Below are positions 9,762 to 19,956 of a stretch of 37,655 nucleotides of DNA, one piece after another. The position numbers were made by a program, and so were the translations under genes. The notes under the pieces are model-generated. The model made no database searches. It was not told where the DNA came from and saw nothing but the letters and a program-made list of their open reading frames with translations. Source of the stretch: Eubacteriaceae bacterium (GTDB lineage: Bacteria; Bacillota; Clostridia; Eubacteriales; Anaerofustaceae); contig JAAYHF010000123.1 in the NCBI GenBank assembly GCA_012727485.1, positions 1 through 37,655 of the forward strand, read 5' to 3'. How positions within the stretch are numbered: the first letter of the stretch is position 1; every line of letters starts with the position of its first letter.

Positions 9762-10688
9762 TTATTTCGTCCACTTCTCAAATTCTTCATCGGTGGCAAG
9801 CACCATGTGGGTTCCGCCGACATTATGCTCCGTACCGGCTTCATAATCTATGCCGCTTTCGTAATAGTCATAGGTCATATATTTCCTTCTCTTTTCCATG
9901 CGGGGATTGGGAGAGGGAATTGCGGAAAGCAGGCTCTTTGTATAGGGGTGAATGGGATTATCGAAAATTTCTTCCCGGCTTCCCGTTTCAACCATGTGTC
10001 CCAAATGCAAAACCCCGATGCGATCCGATATGTATTTGACCATGGAAAGGTCATGGGCTATGAATAAATAGGCGCAATGGGTTTTATCCTGAATGTCCTT
10101 CATCAGATTGACCACCTGGGCCTGAATACTCACATCAAGTGCGCTTATACATTCGTCGGCTATAACCAACTTCGGATTCATGATAAGGGCTCTGGCGATT
10201 CCGATTCTCTGGCGCTGACCGCCCGAAAATTGGTGCGGGTAGCGGGTGGCGTGGTCGGGGTCAAGACCCACTTCCTCCAGCATTTTTACCACCATTTCCT
10301 TACGCTGAGCAGGGGAAGAATACATTTTATTAATGTCTATCCCTTGGGCTATAATCTGCTCGACCTTCTTGCGGGGGTTAAGGCTCGCCATCGGATCTTG
10401 GAAAATCATCTGCATATTGCAGTGGAGCTTTTGGAAGGTGGGTTTGTCCATCTTCCCTGAAATATCCATTCCGTCAAAGGTTATCTTGCCCGCGGTGGGG
10501 TCGTAAAGGCGGATTATGCTTCTGCCTATGGTGGTTTTACCGCTTCCGGATTCTCCCACCAACCCATAGGTTTCCCCGGGGTATATTTCGAAGGAAACTC
10601 CGTTGACGGCTTTAACCGTATATTTGCGGTTTATCCTGAAATACTGCTTGAGATTTTCTACTTTAAGCAGGGGTTCATTGGTCGTCAT
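9762..10688 (-). CDS. oppF: Oligopeptide ABC transporter ATP-binding protein OppF
   Basis: Walker A GESGSGKTT, signature FSGGQRQRIGIARAL, Walker B LVIADECISALD; last gene of the opp operon. Confidence 0.93.
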   Translation of the reverse strand: MTTNEPLLKVENLKQYFRINRKYTVKAVNGVSFEIYPGETYGLVGESGSGKTTIGRSIIRLYDPTAGKITFDGMDISGKMDKPTFQKLHCNMQMIFQDPMASLNPRKKVEQIIAQGIDINKMYSSPAQRKEMVVKMLEEVGLDPDHATRYPHQFSGGQRQRIGIARALIMNPKLVIADECISALDVSIQAQVVNLMKDIQDKTHCAYLFIAHDLSMVKYISDRIGVLHLGHMVETGSREEIFDNPIHPYTKSLLSAIPSPNPRMEKRRKYMTYDYYESGIDYEAGTEHNVGGTHMVLATDEEFEKWTK

Positions 10689-11754
10689 GATTTTCCTCCT
10701 TTTTCATTCTTGCTATTCTGGCGGCTATCTCCGGGGGCATATCGAATTTGGGCGCTCTTTCGTCCAAAAGCCAGGTGGCGGCGTAATGGGTATCGGTGAG
10801 CTTGAACATCGGAGGATCCAGACGGTTGTCGATATTAAGGGCATATTGGTTGCGGGGGGCGAAGGCGTCTCCCGGTATGGGTTTCATCATATTCGGGGGC
10901 GAGCCGGGTATGGTATAAAGTCTTTCGTCCCGGGTGTCCAAATCCGGCATGGCGGAAAGCAGTCCCCAGGTGTAGGGGTGATGGGGCTCGTAGAATATTT
11001 CGTCTATCGTTCCCTTTTCAACCAACTTTCCCGCATACATCACATCCACATAATCCGCCACCTTTGCCACAACTCCGAGGTCGTGGGTTATATATATGAC
11101 TGAGATATTCTTCTTATATTGAATATCCTTTATCAATTCAAGTATCCTCGCCTGAATGGTGACGTCCAAGGCGGTGGTGGGTTCGTCGCAAATGAGCAAA
11201 TCCGGGTCGCAGGCCATTGCTATGGCTATAACAACTCTTTGCCTCATTCCCCCTGAAAGCTGATGGGGATAGTTTTTAATACGCTTTTCCGGTTCGGTTA
11301 TTCCCACCAGGCTCAAAAGCTCGATTGCCTTTTCCTCGGCTTCCTTTTTGGGGGTTTTGTAATGCCAAATCATGCTTTCGGTGATCTGCTTACCGATCGT
11401 CATGGTCGGGTCAAGGCTTGTCATGGGATCCTGAAAGACCATGGCGATATGCTGACCGTTAATTTCACGGCGAATATCGCTTTTCTTCATTTTCAGGATA
11501 TCCACGGTTTTGCTGACGCCCTTGTTATCATAGGTGAATTTAACGCTACCGCTGTTGACTATGGCGTTTGATGCCAATATTCCCATCATGGCCTTTGCGG
11601 TGACGGATTTTCCGCTTCCGGATTCCCCCACTATCGCCACGGTTTCCCCGCGGTATAAATCCATATCCACGCCCCTTATGGCGTTGAGTATTCCGCTTGT
11701 TGTTTTAAATGAGATCGAAAGATCTCTTACTTCCATTATTTTTTCTCTTGCCAT
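10675..11754 (-). CDS. oppD: Oligopeptide ABC transporter ATP-binding protein OppD
   Basis: Walker A GESGSGKSVTAK, LSGGMRQRVVIAIAMACDPDLLICDEPTTALDVTIQ; overlaps oppF by 14 nt. Confidence 0.94.
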   Translation of the reverse strand: MAREKIMEVRDLSISFKTTSGILNAIRGVDMDLYRGETVAIVGESGSGKSVTAKAMMGILASNAIVNSGSVKFTYDNKGVSKTVDILKMKKSDIRREINGQHIAMVFQDPMTSLDPTMTIGKQITESMIWHYKTPKKEAEEKAIELLSLVGITEPEKRIKNYPHQLSGGMRQRVVIAIAMACDPDLLICDEPTTALDVTIQARILELIKDIQYKKNISVIYITHDLGVVAKVADYVDVMYAGKLVEKGTIDEIFYEPHHPYTWGLLSAMPDLDTRDERLYTIPGSPPNMMKPIPGDAFAPRNQYALNIDNRLDPPMFKLTDTHYAATWLLDERAPKFDMPPEIAARIARMKKEENHDDQ

Positions 11755-11763
11755 CTCATTCTC

Positions 11764-12837
11764 CTACATCTGCGCCATCTTCGGGTCGAGGGCGTCTCTG
11801 AGTCCGTCGGCCACCATGTTGAAGCTGAGCATCAAAAGAGCTAAAACGATGAGCGGCGGGAGTATCTGATAGGGGTGCATCGTGAAGGTATTGTATCCCG
11901 AACTTATGAGAGAACCCAATGAAGCCTGGGGCGCGGGAACGCCCAGTCCCACAAAGGAAAGGAAGGCTTCGGTGAAAATTGCGTTCGGAATGGAGAACAT
12001 CGTATTGGTTATGATGGGTCCTATGATATTCGGCAAAACTTCCTTGAAGATTATCGTCATATTCGAAGCTCCGAAGGTGTGGCTGGCGAGGATATATTCC
12101 TGCTCCTTAAGCTTTAGCATCTGCGCTCTGGCTATTCGGCTCATGCCTATCCAACCGGAAATCATCAAAGCCAAGATGATGGTCATCAGCCCCGGCTTAA
12201 AGACAAGCATCAGAAGGGTGACGATAACAAGGGTGGGTATGGAGTTCACCACCTCCACAATCCTTTGCATCACCGAATCCACAGCCCCGCCGAAATAGCC
12301 TGAAACAAGGCCGTAGCCCATGCCTATGAGCATATCTATCAAAACGGCGGTGACGGCGATGATAAGGGAAATTCTCGTGCCCATCCAGGTGCGCGTCCAA
12401 ATGTCTCTGCCGAGGTTGTCCGTGCCGAACCAGTAATAAACATCGGAAGCGCCCTCGGTGGTGTTGTATTTATCCAGCACAACCTTACTGCCGCCGGATA
12501 TCCTCATGGACTCCGTGCCGTCGAAAATGCCTATTTTCTCAAGGCCGGGAATACGGGGGGCGAAATCCTGAAATTCTATCGTTTGCTCATAATAGGTGTA
12601 ACCGCTTACCATTGGGCCGACTATCGCCATTATCACCATTATTATTATGACAAAGAAGCCTATGACCGCTCCCCTGTTTTTGCGGAATCTCATCAGTACA
12701 TCTTTCCAATAATCCTGACTTGCGAAGGTGGAGTCGATATGCTCCTCCGGGCGATTGCCCACAAATTGGAAATCGTCGGGTCTGAATTCGATGGAATCAA
12801 TGTCGTAATTATCTGTTGCTATTTTATATTTATTCAC
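11764..12837 (-). CDS. oppC: Oligopeptide ABC transporter permease OppC
   Basis: Binding-protein-dependent permease motif GASNMTIIFKEVLPNIIGPI; GTG start at 12837 with AGGAGG 6 nt upstream is preferred over the ORF-track ATG at 12855. Confidence 0.92.
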   Translation of the reverse strand: MNKYKIATDNYDIDSIEFRPDDFQFVGNRPEEHIDSTFASQDYWKDVLMRFRKNRGAVIGFFVIIIMVIMAIVGPMVSGYTYYEQTIEFQDFAPRIPGLEKIGIFDGTESMRISGGSKVVLDKYNTTEGASDVYYWFGTDNLGRDIWTRTWMGTRISLIIAVTAVLIDMLIGMGYGLVSGYFGGAVDSVMQRIVEVVNSIPTLVIVTLLMLVFKPGLMTIILALMISGWIGMSRIARAQMLKLKEQEYILASHTFGASNMTIIFKEVLPNIIGPIITNTMFSIPNAIFTEAFLSFVGLGVPAPQASLGSLISSGYNTFTMHPYQILPPLIVLALLMLSFNMVADGLRDALDPKMAQM

Positions 12838-13771
12838 CTGAACCCTCCTTGGCAAGCCTGATGCGGGGATCTATAATCCCGTAGGATATATCCACCACAA
12901 GCATTATCACTATATACATCAAGCTGTATATATAAGTTGAGGCAATGGTGACATTGTAGTCGTTGGCTTGTATTGCCGCCGTTGTCATCGCACCCAGCCC
13001 GGGAATGGAGAATATCTTTTCCACCACCAGTGAACCGGTCATAAGACCGACCACCAGAGGCCCGAGAACCGTGACGATGGGGATAAGGGCATTTCTAAGC
13101 GCGTGCCTGAAGATAAGCGCCGAACCTGAAATTCCCTTGCTTTCCACCAAGAGTATGTAATCGCTGTCCAAAACCTCAAGCATTTCCGTTCTTGTGAAGC
13201 GGGCGATGGAGGCTATTGTGAACATACTCAGGGAGAAGGTCGGCAATAGGCTCGATTGGAACGGGTGGACTTTGGAATAAAGCAACGGGAACAACTTCAG
13301 CTTGAAAGCGAAGACATAGAGCAATCCCAAAGCAAATACATAGCTCGGCACCGAAACGCCCAAAACCGAAATCACGGTGGTCAGGTTGTCCCATATTGTA
13401 TTATGCTTAAGAGCAGCGACTATTCCGAGGATAAGTCCTATCACGGTTCCCAGCGCGACCGCCTGCAAACCTATGCGTATGCTGGTGGGAACTCTTGTCG
13501 AAAGCATGAGATTTATCGAAATATCCTTATTGATAACATAGGATATGCCGAAATCGAATTTAACAAGATTTACCACATACTTGAAAAATTGCACATACAA
13601 CGGTTTATCCAAGCCGTATTTCGCCATAAGGGAGGCAATTTTTTCAGGAGGCAGTTTCTCGTCGTTAAAGGGCGTTCCCGGCATGAGCTTCATCATCATA
13701 AACAATATGAATACTATGACCAATAATGTCAATGCGGCTATTCCGAGGCGCTTGAGTATATATTTATTCAT
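12830..13771 (-). CDS. oppB: Oligopeptide ABC transporter permease OppB
   Basis: MNKYILKRLGIAALTLLVIVFILFMMMKLMPGTPF; TRTEMLEVLDSDYILLVESKGISGSALIFRHALRNALIPIVT. Confidence 0.94.
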   Translation of the reverse strand: MNKYILKRLGIAALTLLVIVFILFMMMKLMPGTPFNDEKLPPEKIASLMAKYGLDKPLYVQFFKYVVNLVKFDFGISYVINKDISINLMLSTRVPTSIRIGLQAVALGTVIGLILGIVAALKHNTIWDNLTTVISVLGVSVPSYVFALGLLYVFAFKLKLFPLLYSKVHPFQSSLLPTFSLSMFTIASIARFTRTEMLEVLDSDYILLVESKGISGSALIFRHALRNALIPIVTVLGPLVVGLMTGSLVVEKIFSIPGLGAMTTAAIQANDYNVTIASTYIYSLMYIVIMLVVDISYGIIDPRIRLAKEGSGE

Positions 13772-13843
13772 TTTCCCCTTCCTTTCTTTTTGGTATCTGT
13801 ATCAGAAAGTGAGTTTTTCATTCAAATCCGTATTTTTTAAATG

Positions 13844-13879
13844 AAGTGCAGTAACGTCGAAAACGGCGTCACTGCACTT
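13844..13879 (-). terminator. Intercistronic hairpin between oppA and oppB
   Basis: AAGTGCAGT / ACTGCACTT 9-bp stem between the substrate-binding protein gene and the permease genes. No strong T tract, so an attenuator or 3'-stabiliser is more likely than a full terminator. Confidence 0.55.
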
Positions 13880-13928
13880 GCTTAGCTTTGTGTTTCTTTT
13901 TCCGTCTGAAAATTCAGATTTCTAAAAT

Positions 13929-15650
13929 TTATTTTTCGATATAAGCGTTCTTGTAGTTGGTGGGCAGTCCGAGGGCATGGAACTCTATTCCCTTGACATT
14001 TGCCTTGATGAGAGAAGCATCGTTCTTCTGGTAAACAGGGGAGATGATCGCTCTGTCAAGAATGTACTTTTCGCAGTCCTTGAGGACTTCCCAACGCTCT
14101 TCGGCGGTGAGGGAGCCGTCCTTGCAGGACTTGATCATTGCGGAATAAGTATCGTCAACCCAACCGCTTCCGAGACCGTCCGAGCTTGTGGTGTAGTCCC
14201 AAAGGTCGGCGTAGGTCATGGGATCGCCGTAGTCCGGGCCCCAACGGGTAAGACCGATCTCAAAGTTGCCGTTCTTGGCGTTCATGGCTTCAAGTCTTGC
14301 CTTCTTGGTGGTGGTCTTGAGGTTTACGGTGATGTGACCCTTGAAGGTTTCTGCGATTTCCTGCTGAATGAAGGCTGCGACATTCTTTGCGGCTTCATTA
14401 TCTTCAACGATGAGTTCGAAGGTGAAATCGGTCACTCCGAGTTCAGCCGCGGCCTTTTCATAGAATTCATAGGCTTTGGTTTCGTTGTACTGGGTATCGG
14501 GATAGGCTGTCACAGCGTTGACGGCGGTGCGGTAATCCTGTCCGTCCGGGCCGGTGGCAAGTCCTACGGGATAGATATAGCCGGCAGCCCAAGAACCGTC
14601 TTTGAGGACGTTATTGGCGATGGCTTCTCTGTCATAGGAGGCCGAAATGGCGTGTCTTAAGTTCTGATTGGCAAGATATGTGACATTGGCATTCTTGCAG
14701 GTTCCGTCGGCGTTGGTGCCGAAGGTCTTGGTATTGTTGATGTTGAAGGCAAGATACCAGAGGTATGAGCCGGGCAGAACTTTGAATTCTTCGGAACTCT
14801 TGTATTGGTCAACAAGGCTTCCGTCCAAAACGGTGTAGTCAACTTCGCCGTTTTCATAGGCGAGAACAGCAGACTGGGAATCCTTTATAACATGATAGCG
14901 GAGTCCGTCGATCTTGACCTTATCGGCATCATAATATTTTTCATTCTTTTCGAGAGTGAAGGTTTCAGCCGAGGGTTCGTAATCAGTCAACTTGAAGGCG
15001 CCGCAGCTCAGATATGTATCGGCACTGGTTCCGTAGGTCTTTGTGGCATCAAGAGGATCCACAAAGGCGTCGTTACGGGGATAGAAGGACGGGAACAAAA
15101 GCAACGGAAGCATGAAGGGGCAGGGTACTTCCAACTCGATGACCAGTGTTTTGGCATCGACGGCTTTAATACCGAGTTCGTCGAGCTTACCGTAAAGAGC
15201 GTTGTCGGGATCGACGACGGCTCTGCCGTTTTTAACCTGCATTATCTCGGTGGACATATACTGATAATCAGAGTTATAATCCGGGTCGGTGAGCTTCTGG
15301 AAGGCGTCCACGAAATCCTGGGCGGTAACGGGGGTTCCGTTTGTCCATTCGGCGTTGTCGCGGATCTTGAAGGTCCAGGTCAGTCCGTCTTCGGAAACTT
15401 CCTGCTCGGTGGAAAGGGCGTCTATGATATTTCCGTCCTTATCCATGCTGACAAGCCCTTCGATGCAGGATGCGATGACGGTGAAGGAAGTACCGTCGGT
15501 GGCATACTGGGCGTCCATGGTGTTGACTTCGGTGAAGATCTGTATGTCGATATAGTTATCGACCTCTTCACCGCCGCCTCCGCAGGAAGCGAAGCTGCAA
15601 GCCATAAGCACTACGAGCAATAATGCTGACAGTTTTTTAGCGATTTTCAT
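13929..15650 (-). CDS. oppA: Oligopeptide ABC transporter substrate-binding lipoprotein OppA
   Basis: Lipobox ACSFASC-GGG; SBP family 5 features (MKDLTWTFKIRDNAEWTNGTPVTAQDFVDAF); adjacent to oppB. Confidence 0.94.
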   Translation of the reverse strand: MKIAKKLSALLLVVLMACSFASCGGGGEEVDNYIDIQIFTEVNTMDAQYATDGTSFTVIASCIEGLVSMDKDGNIIDALSTEQEVSEDGLTWTFKIRDNAEWTNGTPVTAQDFVDAFQKLTDPDYNSDYQYMSTEIMQVKNGRAVVDPDNALYGKLDELGIKAVDAKTLVIELEVPCPFMLPLLLFPSFYPRNDAFVDPLDATKTYGTSADTYLSCGAFKLTDYEPSAETFTLEKNEKYYDADKVKIDGLRYHVIKDSQSAVLAYENGEVDYTVLDGSLVDQYKSSEEFKVLPGSYLWYLAFNINNTKTFGTNADGTCKNANVTYLANQNLRHAISASYDREAIANNVLKDGSWAAGYIYPVGLATGPDGQDYRTAVNAVTAYPDTQYNETKAYEFYEKAAAELGVTDFTFELIVEDNEAAKNVAAFIQQEIAETFKGHITVNLKTTTKKARLEAMNAKNGNFEIGLTRWGPDYGDPMTYADLWDYTTSSDGLGSGWVDDTYSAMIKSCKDGSLTAEERWEVLKDCEKYILDRAIISPVYQKNDASLIKANVKGIEFHALGLPTNYKNAYIEK

Positions 15651-15724
15651 TTTTTTCTCCTTTTATTTATTAGCTTTTGCCGAAATGAAATTGTTGAACT
15701 CATTTGCAAAAAACTATTAGGCAT

Positions 15725-15753
15725 ATTATACAGGGCTTAAAATCATTAATCAA
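15725..15753 (-). promoter_or_regulatory. Putative sigma-A promoter of the opp operon
   Basis: On the minus strand TTGATT-N17-TATAAT upstream of oppA. Confidence 0.7.
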
Positions 15754-15997
15754 GTATTAATTCAACGAAAAACTATTTTTCTAAAGCTTTTTTGCCAAAT
15801 CGGTTAATTTTTTGTGACAAACTGAAGCCAACGGATAGTTTTATCCGCATTTTCTCCCTTTTGGGGTTTTAAAAATGTCGTTGAATGGATTAAATTAAAA
15901 TCTATTCAATTATTTAAGAGCCGTTTCTCTCGTTCAAACCTGCCGCAAAGCTTGCCAAACGGAAAAAACTCATTCCTTTCCGATTGATAAGGGAACT

Positions 15998-16768
15998 TTA
16001 AAATCTCAGGGAAAGACAGGAAAGCCCTCCGTCTATCTTGCGGAATTCGGAGGTATCCACCAAAACCACCTCGTAGCCCGCCTGCTCTATTAACTTAGCG
16101 GTAATAGGATAACCCGCAGGCACAAGCACCTTTGAATTCACCCATATACAATTTGCGGCGTAGCTTTCGCTTTCGGGGATTATTATCTTCTTATAATCCG
16201 AAAAGACTTTTTTATCAATAAATTCTCCGCATACAAGCAGAGTGTTGTTTTCGATATAATTCACCCCGGTTTTAAGATGCAATACACGCTCGAGGGGTAC
16301 GGGAATCACCTTGTAACCGTACTTGGACAAAATATCGGTAAACTGCCCTATTCCTTCTTCGTTTGTTCTGGCGCTTTTCCCCACATAGAAGGTATCCCCC
16401 GCCATCATCACATCTCCCCCTTCGAGGGTGGCGGGCGCCTTTATGTATTCTATGACGCCGCTTTCATAGAAATTACTTATCACGGGAATAATTCCCTTCG
16501 TTTCACCGTTGCGGCTTGCGGCCCCGGGGTTGGTTATAACGGCGCAATTTTCCGTTACCACCGCCACATCTTCCACGAAACAACTGTCCGGATATTCATC
16601 GTCGGCTTCAAGCAGGGTGACCTTGACGCCACAGCCCTTGAGAGCCTCAATATAAGCGCTGTGTTGAAGCAAAGCCTTTTCGTATATGGGCTTTCCCAAT
16701 TCGGGAGCGCCGGTTATTCCTTCGCATACATTCTTACAGGGGGTTTTTACTATTACATTTTTAAACAT
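15998..16768 (-). CDS. Dimethylarginine dimethylaminohydrolase (DDAH)-like / arginine deiminase-related protein
   Basis: DSCFVEDVAVVTE, LEGGDVMMAG, LHLKTGVNYI and C-terminal GGLSCLSLRF with catalytic Cys. Confidence 0.85.
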   Translation of the reverse strand: MFKNVIVKTPCKNVCEGITGAPELGKPIYEKALLQHSAYIEALKGCGVKVTLLEADDEYPDSCFVEDVAVVTENCAVITNPGAASRNGETKGIIPVISNFYESGVIEYIKAPATLEGGDVMMAGDTFYVGKSARTNEEGIGQFTDILSKYGYKVIPVPLERVLHLKTGVNYIENNTLLVCGEFIDKKVFSDYKKIIIPESESYAANCIWVNSKVLVPAGYPITAKLIEQAGYEVVLVDTSEFRKIDGGLSCLSLRF

Positions 16769-17023
16769 TGTCCGCTCCTTGCCAAAGCTTTAATCTAGAG
16801 CCTTTTTAATTAAAGTTCGGTATAAATAATCGTTAATTTTTGTAATTATAACACTACTTTCGGATTATCAAAGGGTTTTTACATAATTTTTATGCGTTTA
16901 TGCTTATATTTGTTCCTATTCCCACTCAACGCCCCTTTACCGGAGGGATTTTCTTGCGCCTGAGGAAAAATTGCGCTTACCACTTTACCGAAGAAACTTT
17001 TGGTGATAATATATGAGGAGCGT

Positions 17024-17095
17024 ACCCCCGTAGCTCAGTGGATAGAGCACAGGTCTCCGAAGTCTGGTGCATGAGTTCGATTCTCACCGGGGGTA
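17024..17095 (+). tRNA. tRNA-Arg (anticodon CCG)
   Basis: Cloverleaf: ACCCCCG/CGGGGGT acceptor, GCTC/GAGC D-stem, CAGGT-CTCCGAA-GTCTG anticodon arm with CCG at 17057-17059, ATGAG-TTCGATT-CTCAC T arm. CCA is not encoded. Confidence 0.93.
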
Positions 17096-17460
17096 CCGGG
17101 AACGCTTTGATAAAGCAGAGCTTAATGAATGATGAATATTGAAGAATGAATAAATAAGAATACTTCAGAGCAAAACCCAAGCATCTCCGTACTATATATA
17201 TTTCAGTTTTTATTATTCACCGGAAAAAATATATATAATAATTAAGTGAAATTGTTCACGGCTCCAAAGAACCATTTATCACATCTGTTCTTTATACTAC
17301 ACATAAACACTTATCCAAGGCAAAGCTCGATTTTTCATTATTCATTAAAGAATTTGCTATAAACACGGGGAGGTTTTGTTGATTCGCTTCGATAATTGCT
17401 CCTCTTTTGCGCTTTTTCGATGCTCCCACAAAAATTTATGACAGCAACTCAGTTAAAAGA

Positions 17461-17492
17461 AAAACGGCGAAACCGATCCTTTTCGCCGTTTT
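17461..17492 (-). terminator. Terminator downstream of PepSY lipoprotein gene
   Basis: AAAACGGCGAAA-ccgatcct-TTTCGCCGTTTT, 12-bp stem. Confidence 0.8.
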
Positions 17493-17525
17493 ATTGTTGT
17501 TTGTCGGGTATAAATCCGAAACTGC

Positions 17526-18068
17526 TTATTCCGTTACTTTCTTAAGTATATTCCCGTTTACAGCCGAAATCGTATAAGAGGTGGTCTTTCCATCAAAAGA
17601 ATAACTGCACAACCAAACCTTCTCTCCGTTTTCGGTGGTCTTTTTTACTTTTATATCCTTCATATCCGCCACGGTAACGCCCGAAGCGCCCGCATCGGCA
17701 AACATAATATCCAAGGCGGCGGAGTCCGTGAGATCCCCTTCGCTTTGGGGATTAGAGGAAGGTGAGGAACTTTTGTCTTTGACTTGGGCGGTGAGCGAGT
17801 CTATTTGATAAATATAATCCTCGCTTTTGTGAGTGAAGCTTATCTCATAAACGCCTTTATCGGAATTGTATTTGATCTTTATATTGTCGGCATCGGTCAT
17901 GGAAATGCCCAAATCACCAAAGGCGGCATCCATGGCTGCATCGTTCCCTACCGGTTCGGGATCCCCGATAGGATCGGGGTTCTTCTCCTTTGAACCGCCG
18001 CAACCGCACAAAAGCGTTGTAACTAAAAATAAGAGCATTATAGCGGCAAAAATTGTTCTTCTTTTCAT
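17526..18068 (-). CDS. Lipoprotein with two PepSY-like repeats
   Basis: Signal peptide and lipobox LLCGCGGS; two repeats of roughly AALDxxFADAG...VKKTxENGxxxYxxSF..YxYxIxAxxGxI. Confidence 0.8.
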   Translation of the reverse strand: MKRRTIFAAIMLLFLVTTLLCGCGGSKEKNPDPIGDPEPVGNDAAMDAAFGDLGISMTDADNIKIKYNSDKGVYEISFTHKSEDYIYQIDSLTAQVKDKSSSPSSNPQSEGDLTDSAALDIMFADAGASGVTVADMKDIKVKKTTENGEKVWLCSYSFDGKTTSYTISAVNGNILKKVTE

Positions 18069-18247
18069 ATTTCCCTCTTTTTTACTTTATTATATATTTT
18101 AAAACCGCAGCAAACAACAGCATTTATCTTTTCGGTTCATAAAAAGCGATTTTGCGGAGAAACTAAGCGGGAAGAAACGAAATTCGGCATATTGCGGCAA
18201 ACTTGGCTTGTTTGTTTTGCAAATCGCCGTCATAAGGAAGGGGAAAA

Positions 18248-19018
18248 ATGGCTGTCGCGCATAAGGGGGCAATATCCTTCGGGCTGGTTAATATTCCGGT
18301 GGCTTTATACACCGCCACAAAGGATAATGATATTCACTTCAACCAACTGCACGAAGAAGATAATTCGAGAATACGCTACAAAAAGGTCTGTTCGCATTGC
18401 AATAAGGAAGTAACCGAAAATCAGATTGTAAAGGGTTTCGAATACGACAAGGATAAATTCGTTATAGTAACCGACGAGGATTTAGAAAAGATTAAAACCG
18501 AGAAGGACCGCAGTTTGGAAATATTGCTTTTTACGGATAAGGGAAACATAAAGCCCATTTATTATTCCAGAAGCTACCATGCACTTCCCCAAACGGGAGG
18601 GGAAAAGGCCTTCGAGCTTTTAAGAAAGGCGATGCTCAAAAAGAAGAAGGTGGCGGTGGGTAAAACGGTGATTGCGAGCAAGGAAACACTGCTTGCGATA
18701 ATTCCCAACGAAGAAGGGCTTGTCGTTCAGACGATGTATTTCGAGGAAGAGCTGAAGGAAATTCCCAAGCAGTTCCCCCGCCCCGATGTAGACGAGCAGG
18801 AGCTGAAAATGGCTGAAAAGCTCATCGGCTCAATGGAAAAGGCTTTTGAACCCGAAAAATACAGGGACGAATACCAAACCCGCTTAAGGGAGCTTATACA
18901 AAATAAAATAGAGGGAAAACAAATCGTCACGCCCGAAGAAAAGGAGCAAACTGCCGTCACCGATTTGATGGAAGCCTTAAAGCAAAGCATCGAAAAGGAA
19001 AAGAAAAGGGCTGTATGA
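18248..19018 (+). CDS. ku: Ku protein (non-homologous end joining)
   Basis: AHKGAISFGLVNIPVALYTATKDNDIHFNQLHEEDNSRIRYKKVC, typical bacterial Ku N-terminus. Confidence 0.97.
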   Translation: MAVAHKGAISFGLVNIPVALYTATKDNDIHFNQLHEEDNSRIRYKKVCSHCNKEVTENQIVKGFEYDKDKFVIVTDEDLEKIKTEKDRSLEILLFTDKGNIKPIYYSRSYHALPQTGGEKAFELLRKAMLKKKKVAVGKTVIASKETLLAIIPNEEGLVVQTMYFEEELKEIPKQFPRPDVDEQELKMAEKLIGSMEKAFEPEKYRDEYQTRLRELIQNKIEGKQIVTPEEKEQTAVTDLMEALKQSIEKEKKRAV

Positions 19019-19956
19019 GAAAAGATACCCTGCCCGAAGCCATGCTCATCGGAAGGGAAGGCGCCGCCTTTGACGACGGGGATTATATTTACGAATTCAA
19101 ATTCGACGGGGTGCGCTGTCTTGCCCTTCTGGATCCGGCGGGAAAAACCCTTCTGATAAATAAGCGCCAAATAAATGTCACCCCCACCTACCCCGAGCTG
19201 AGGGATATAAACAAGCAAGTAAAGAAAAGCTGTCTTTTGGACGGAGAGGCGGTTATCTTTGTGAATAACAGACCCGATTTTTCAGCCATTCAAAGGCGCT
19301 CTCTCATGAGCGACAAGGTAAAAATCGCCATTGCCGCAGATTTATCCCCGGTAACATTCGTTGCCTTCGATATTCTTTCCTTGGAAGCCGCCGACCTAAC
19401 GCAACTTCCCTTAATACAAAGAAAGGCGATTTTAAGCGAAAACACCATGCCGGGGGGCAGGCTTATGATAAGCGAATATATCGAAAGGGAGGGCAAAAGG
19501 CTTTTTGAAATATCCGAAAAGAATGCCTTAGAGGGGATAGTCGCCAAGAGAAAGGCGAGCCTTTATTTCCCCGGGAGGCGCACAAAGGATTGGATAAAGA
19601 TAAAAAACCTTCAAGACGACGATTTTATTATATGCGGCTATATTCCCAAGGAGGGTGCGGCAATAAGCCTGATACTTGCCCAATATGTATCGAGCCGCCT
19701 GACCTATATGGACCATGTGGCGCTGGGGAGATTCTCCGGGGATTTTCGGCTGTTAAAGGAAATGCCCAAAACAGAAGCTTCGCCCCTGAAATATGTACCC
19801 AAGGGAAACGAGAATGCGCTTTGGCTCGAACATTACGCGGTGGGAAAGGTTTCCTTTATGGAAAGAAGCCCCTCCGGGAAGATGCGCCAAGGGGTTTTTC
19901 GGGGCATAAGGGAGGATAAAGCGCCCGGGGAATGTGTCTTTTCGCCCACGGAGTAA
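19015..19956 (+). CDS. ligD: ATP-dependent DNA ligase, LigD ligase domain only
   Basis: Motif I FKFDGVR, motif IV EGIVAKRKASLYFPGRRTKDWIKIK; ATGA overlap with ku. No polymerase or phosphoesterase domain is present. Confidence 0.93.
   Translation: MRKDTLPEAMLIGREGAAFDDGDYIYEFKFDGVRCLALLDPAGKTLLINKRQINVTPTYPELRDINKQVKKSCLLDGEAVIFVNNRPDFSAIQRRSLMSDKVKIAIAADLSPVTFVAFDILSLEAADLTQLPLIQRKAILSENTMPGGRLMISEYIEREGKRLFEISEKNALEGIVAKRKASLYFPGRRTKDWIKIKNLQDDDFIICGYIPKEGAAISLILAQYVSSRLTYMDHVALGRFSGDFRLLKEMPKTEASPLKYVPKGNENALWLEHYAVGKVSFMERSPSGKMRQGVFRGIREDKAPGECVFSPTE

Noticed and set aside
9615-10460. Plus-strand ORFs across the opp terminator and oppF
   Set aside because: Span the terminator hairpin and are antisense to oppF.
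14805-15623. 272-aa plus-strand ORF (and 13977-14660) opposite oppA
   Set aside because: Mirror-frame ORFs within oppA; low-complexity Gly/Val-rich with no domain signal.
16977-17180. Minus-strand 67-aa ORF
   Set aside because: Overlaps the tRNA-Arg gene.
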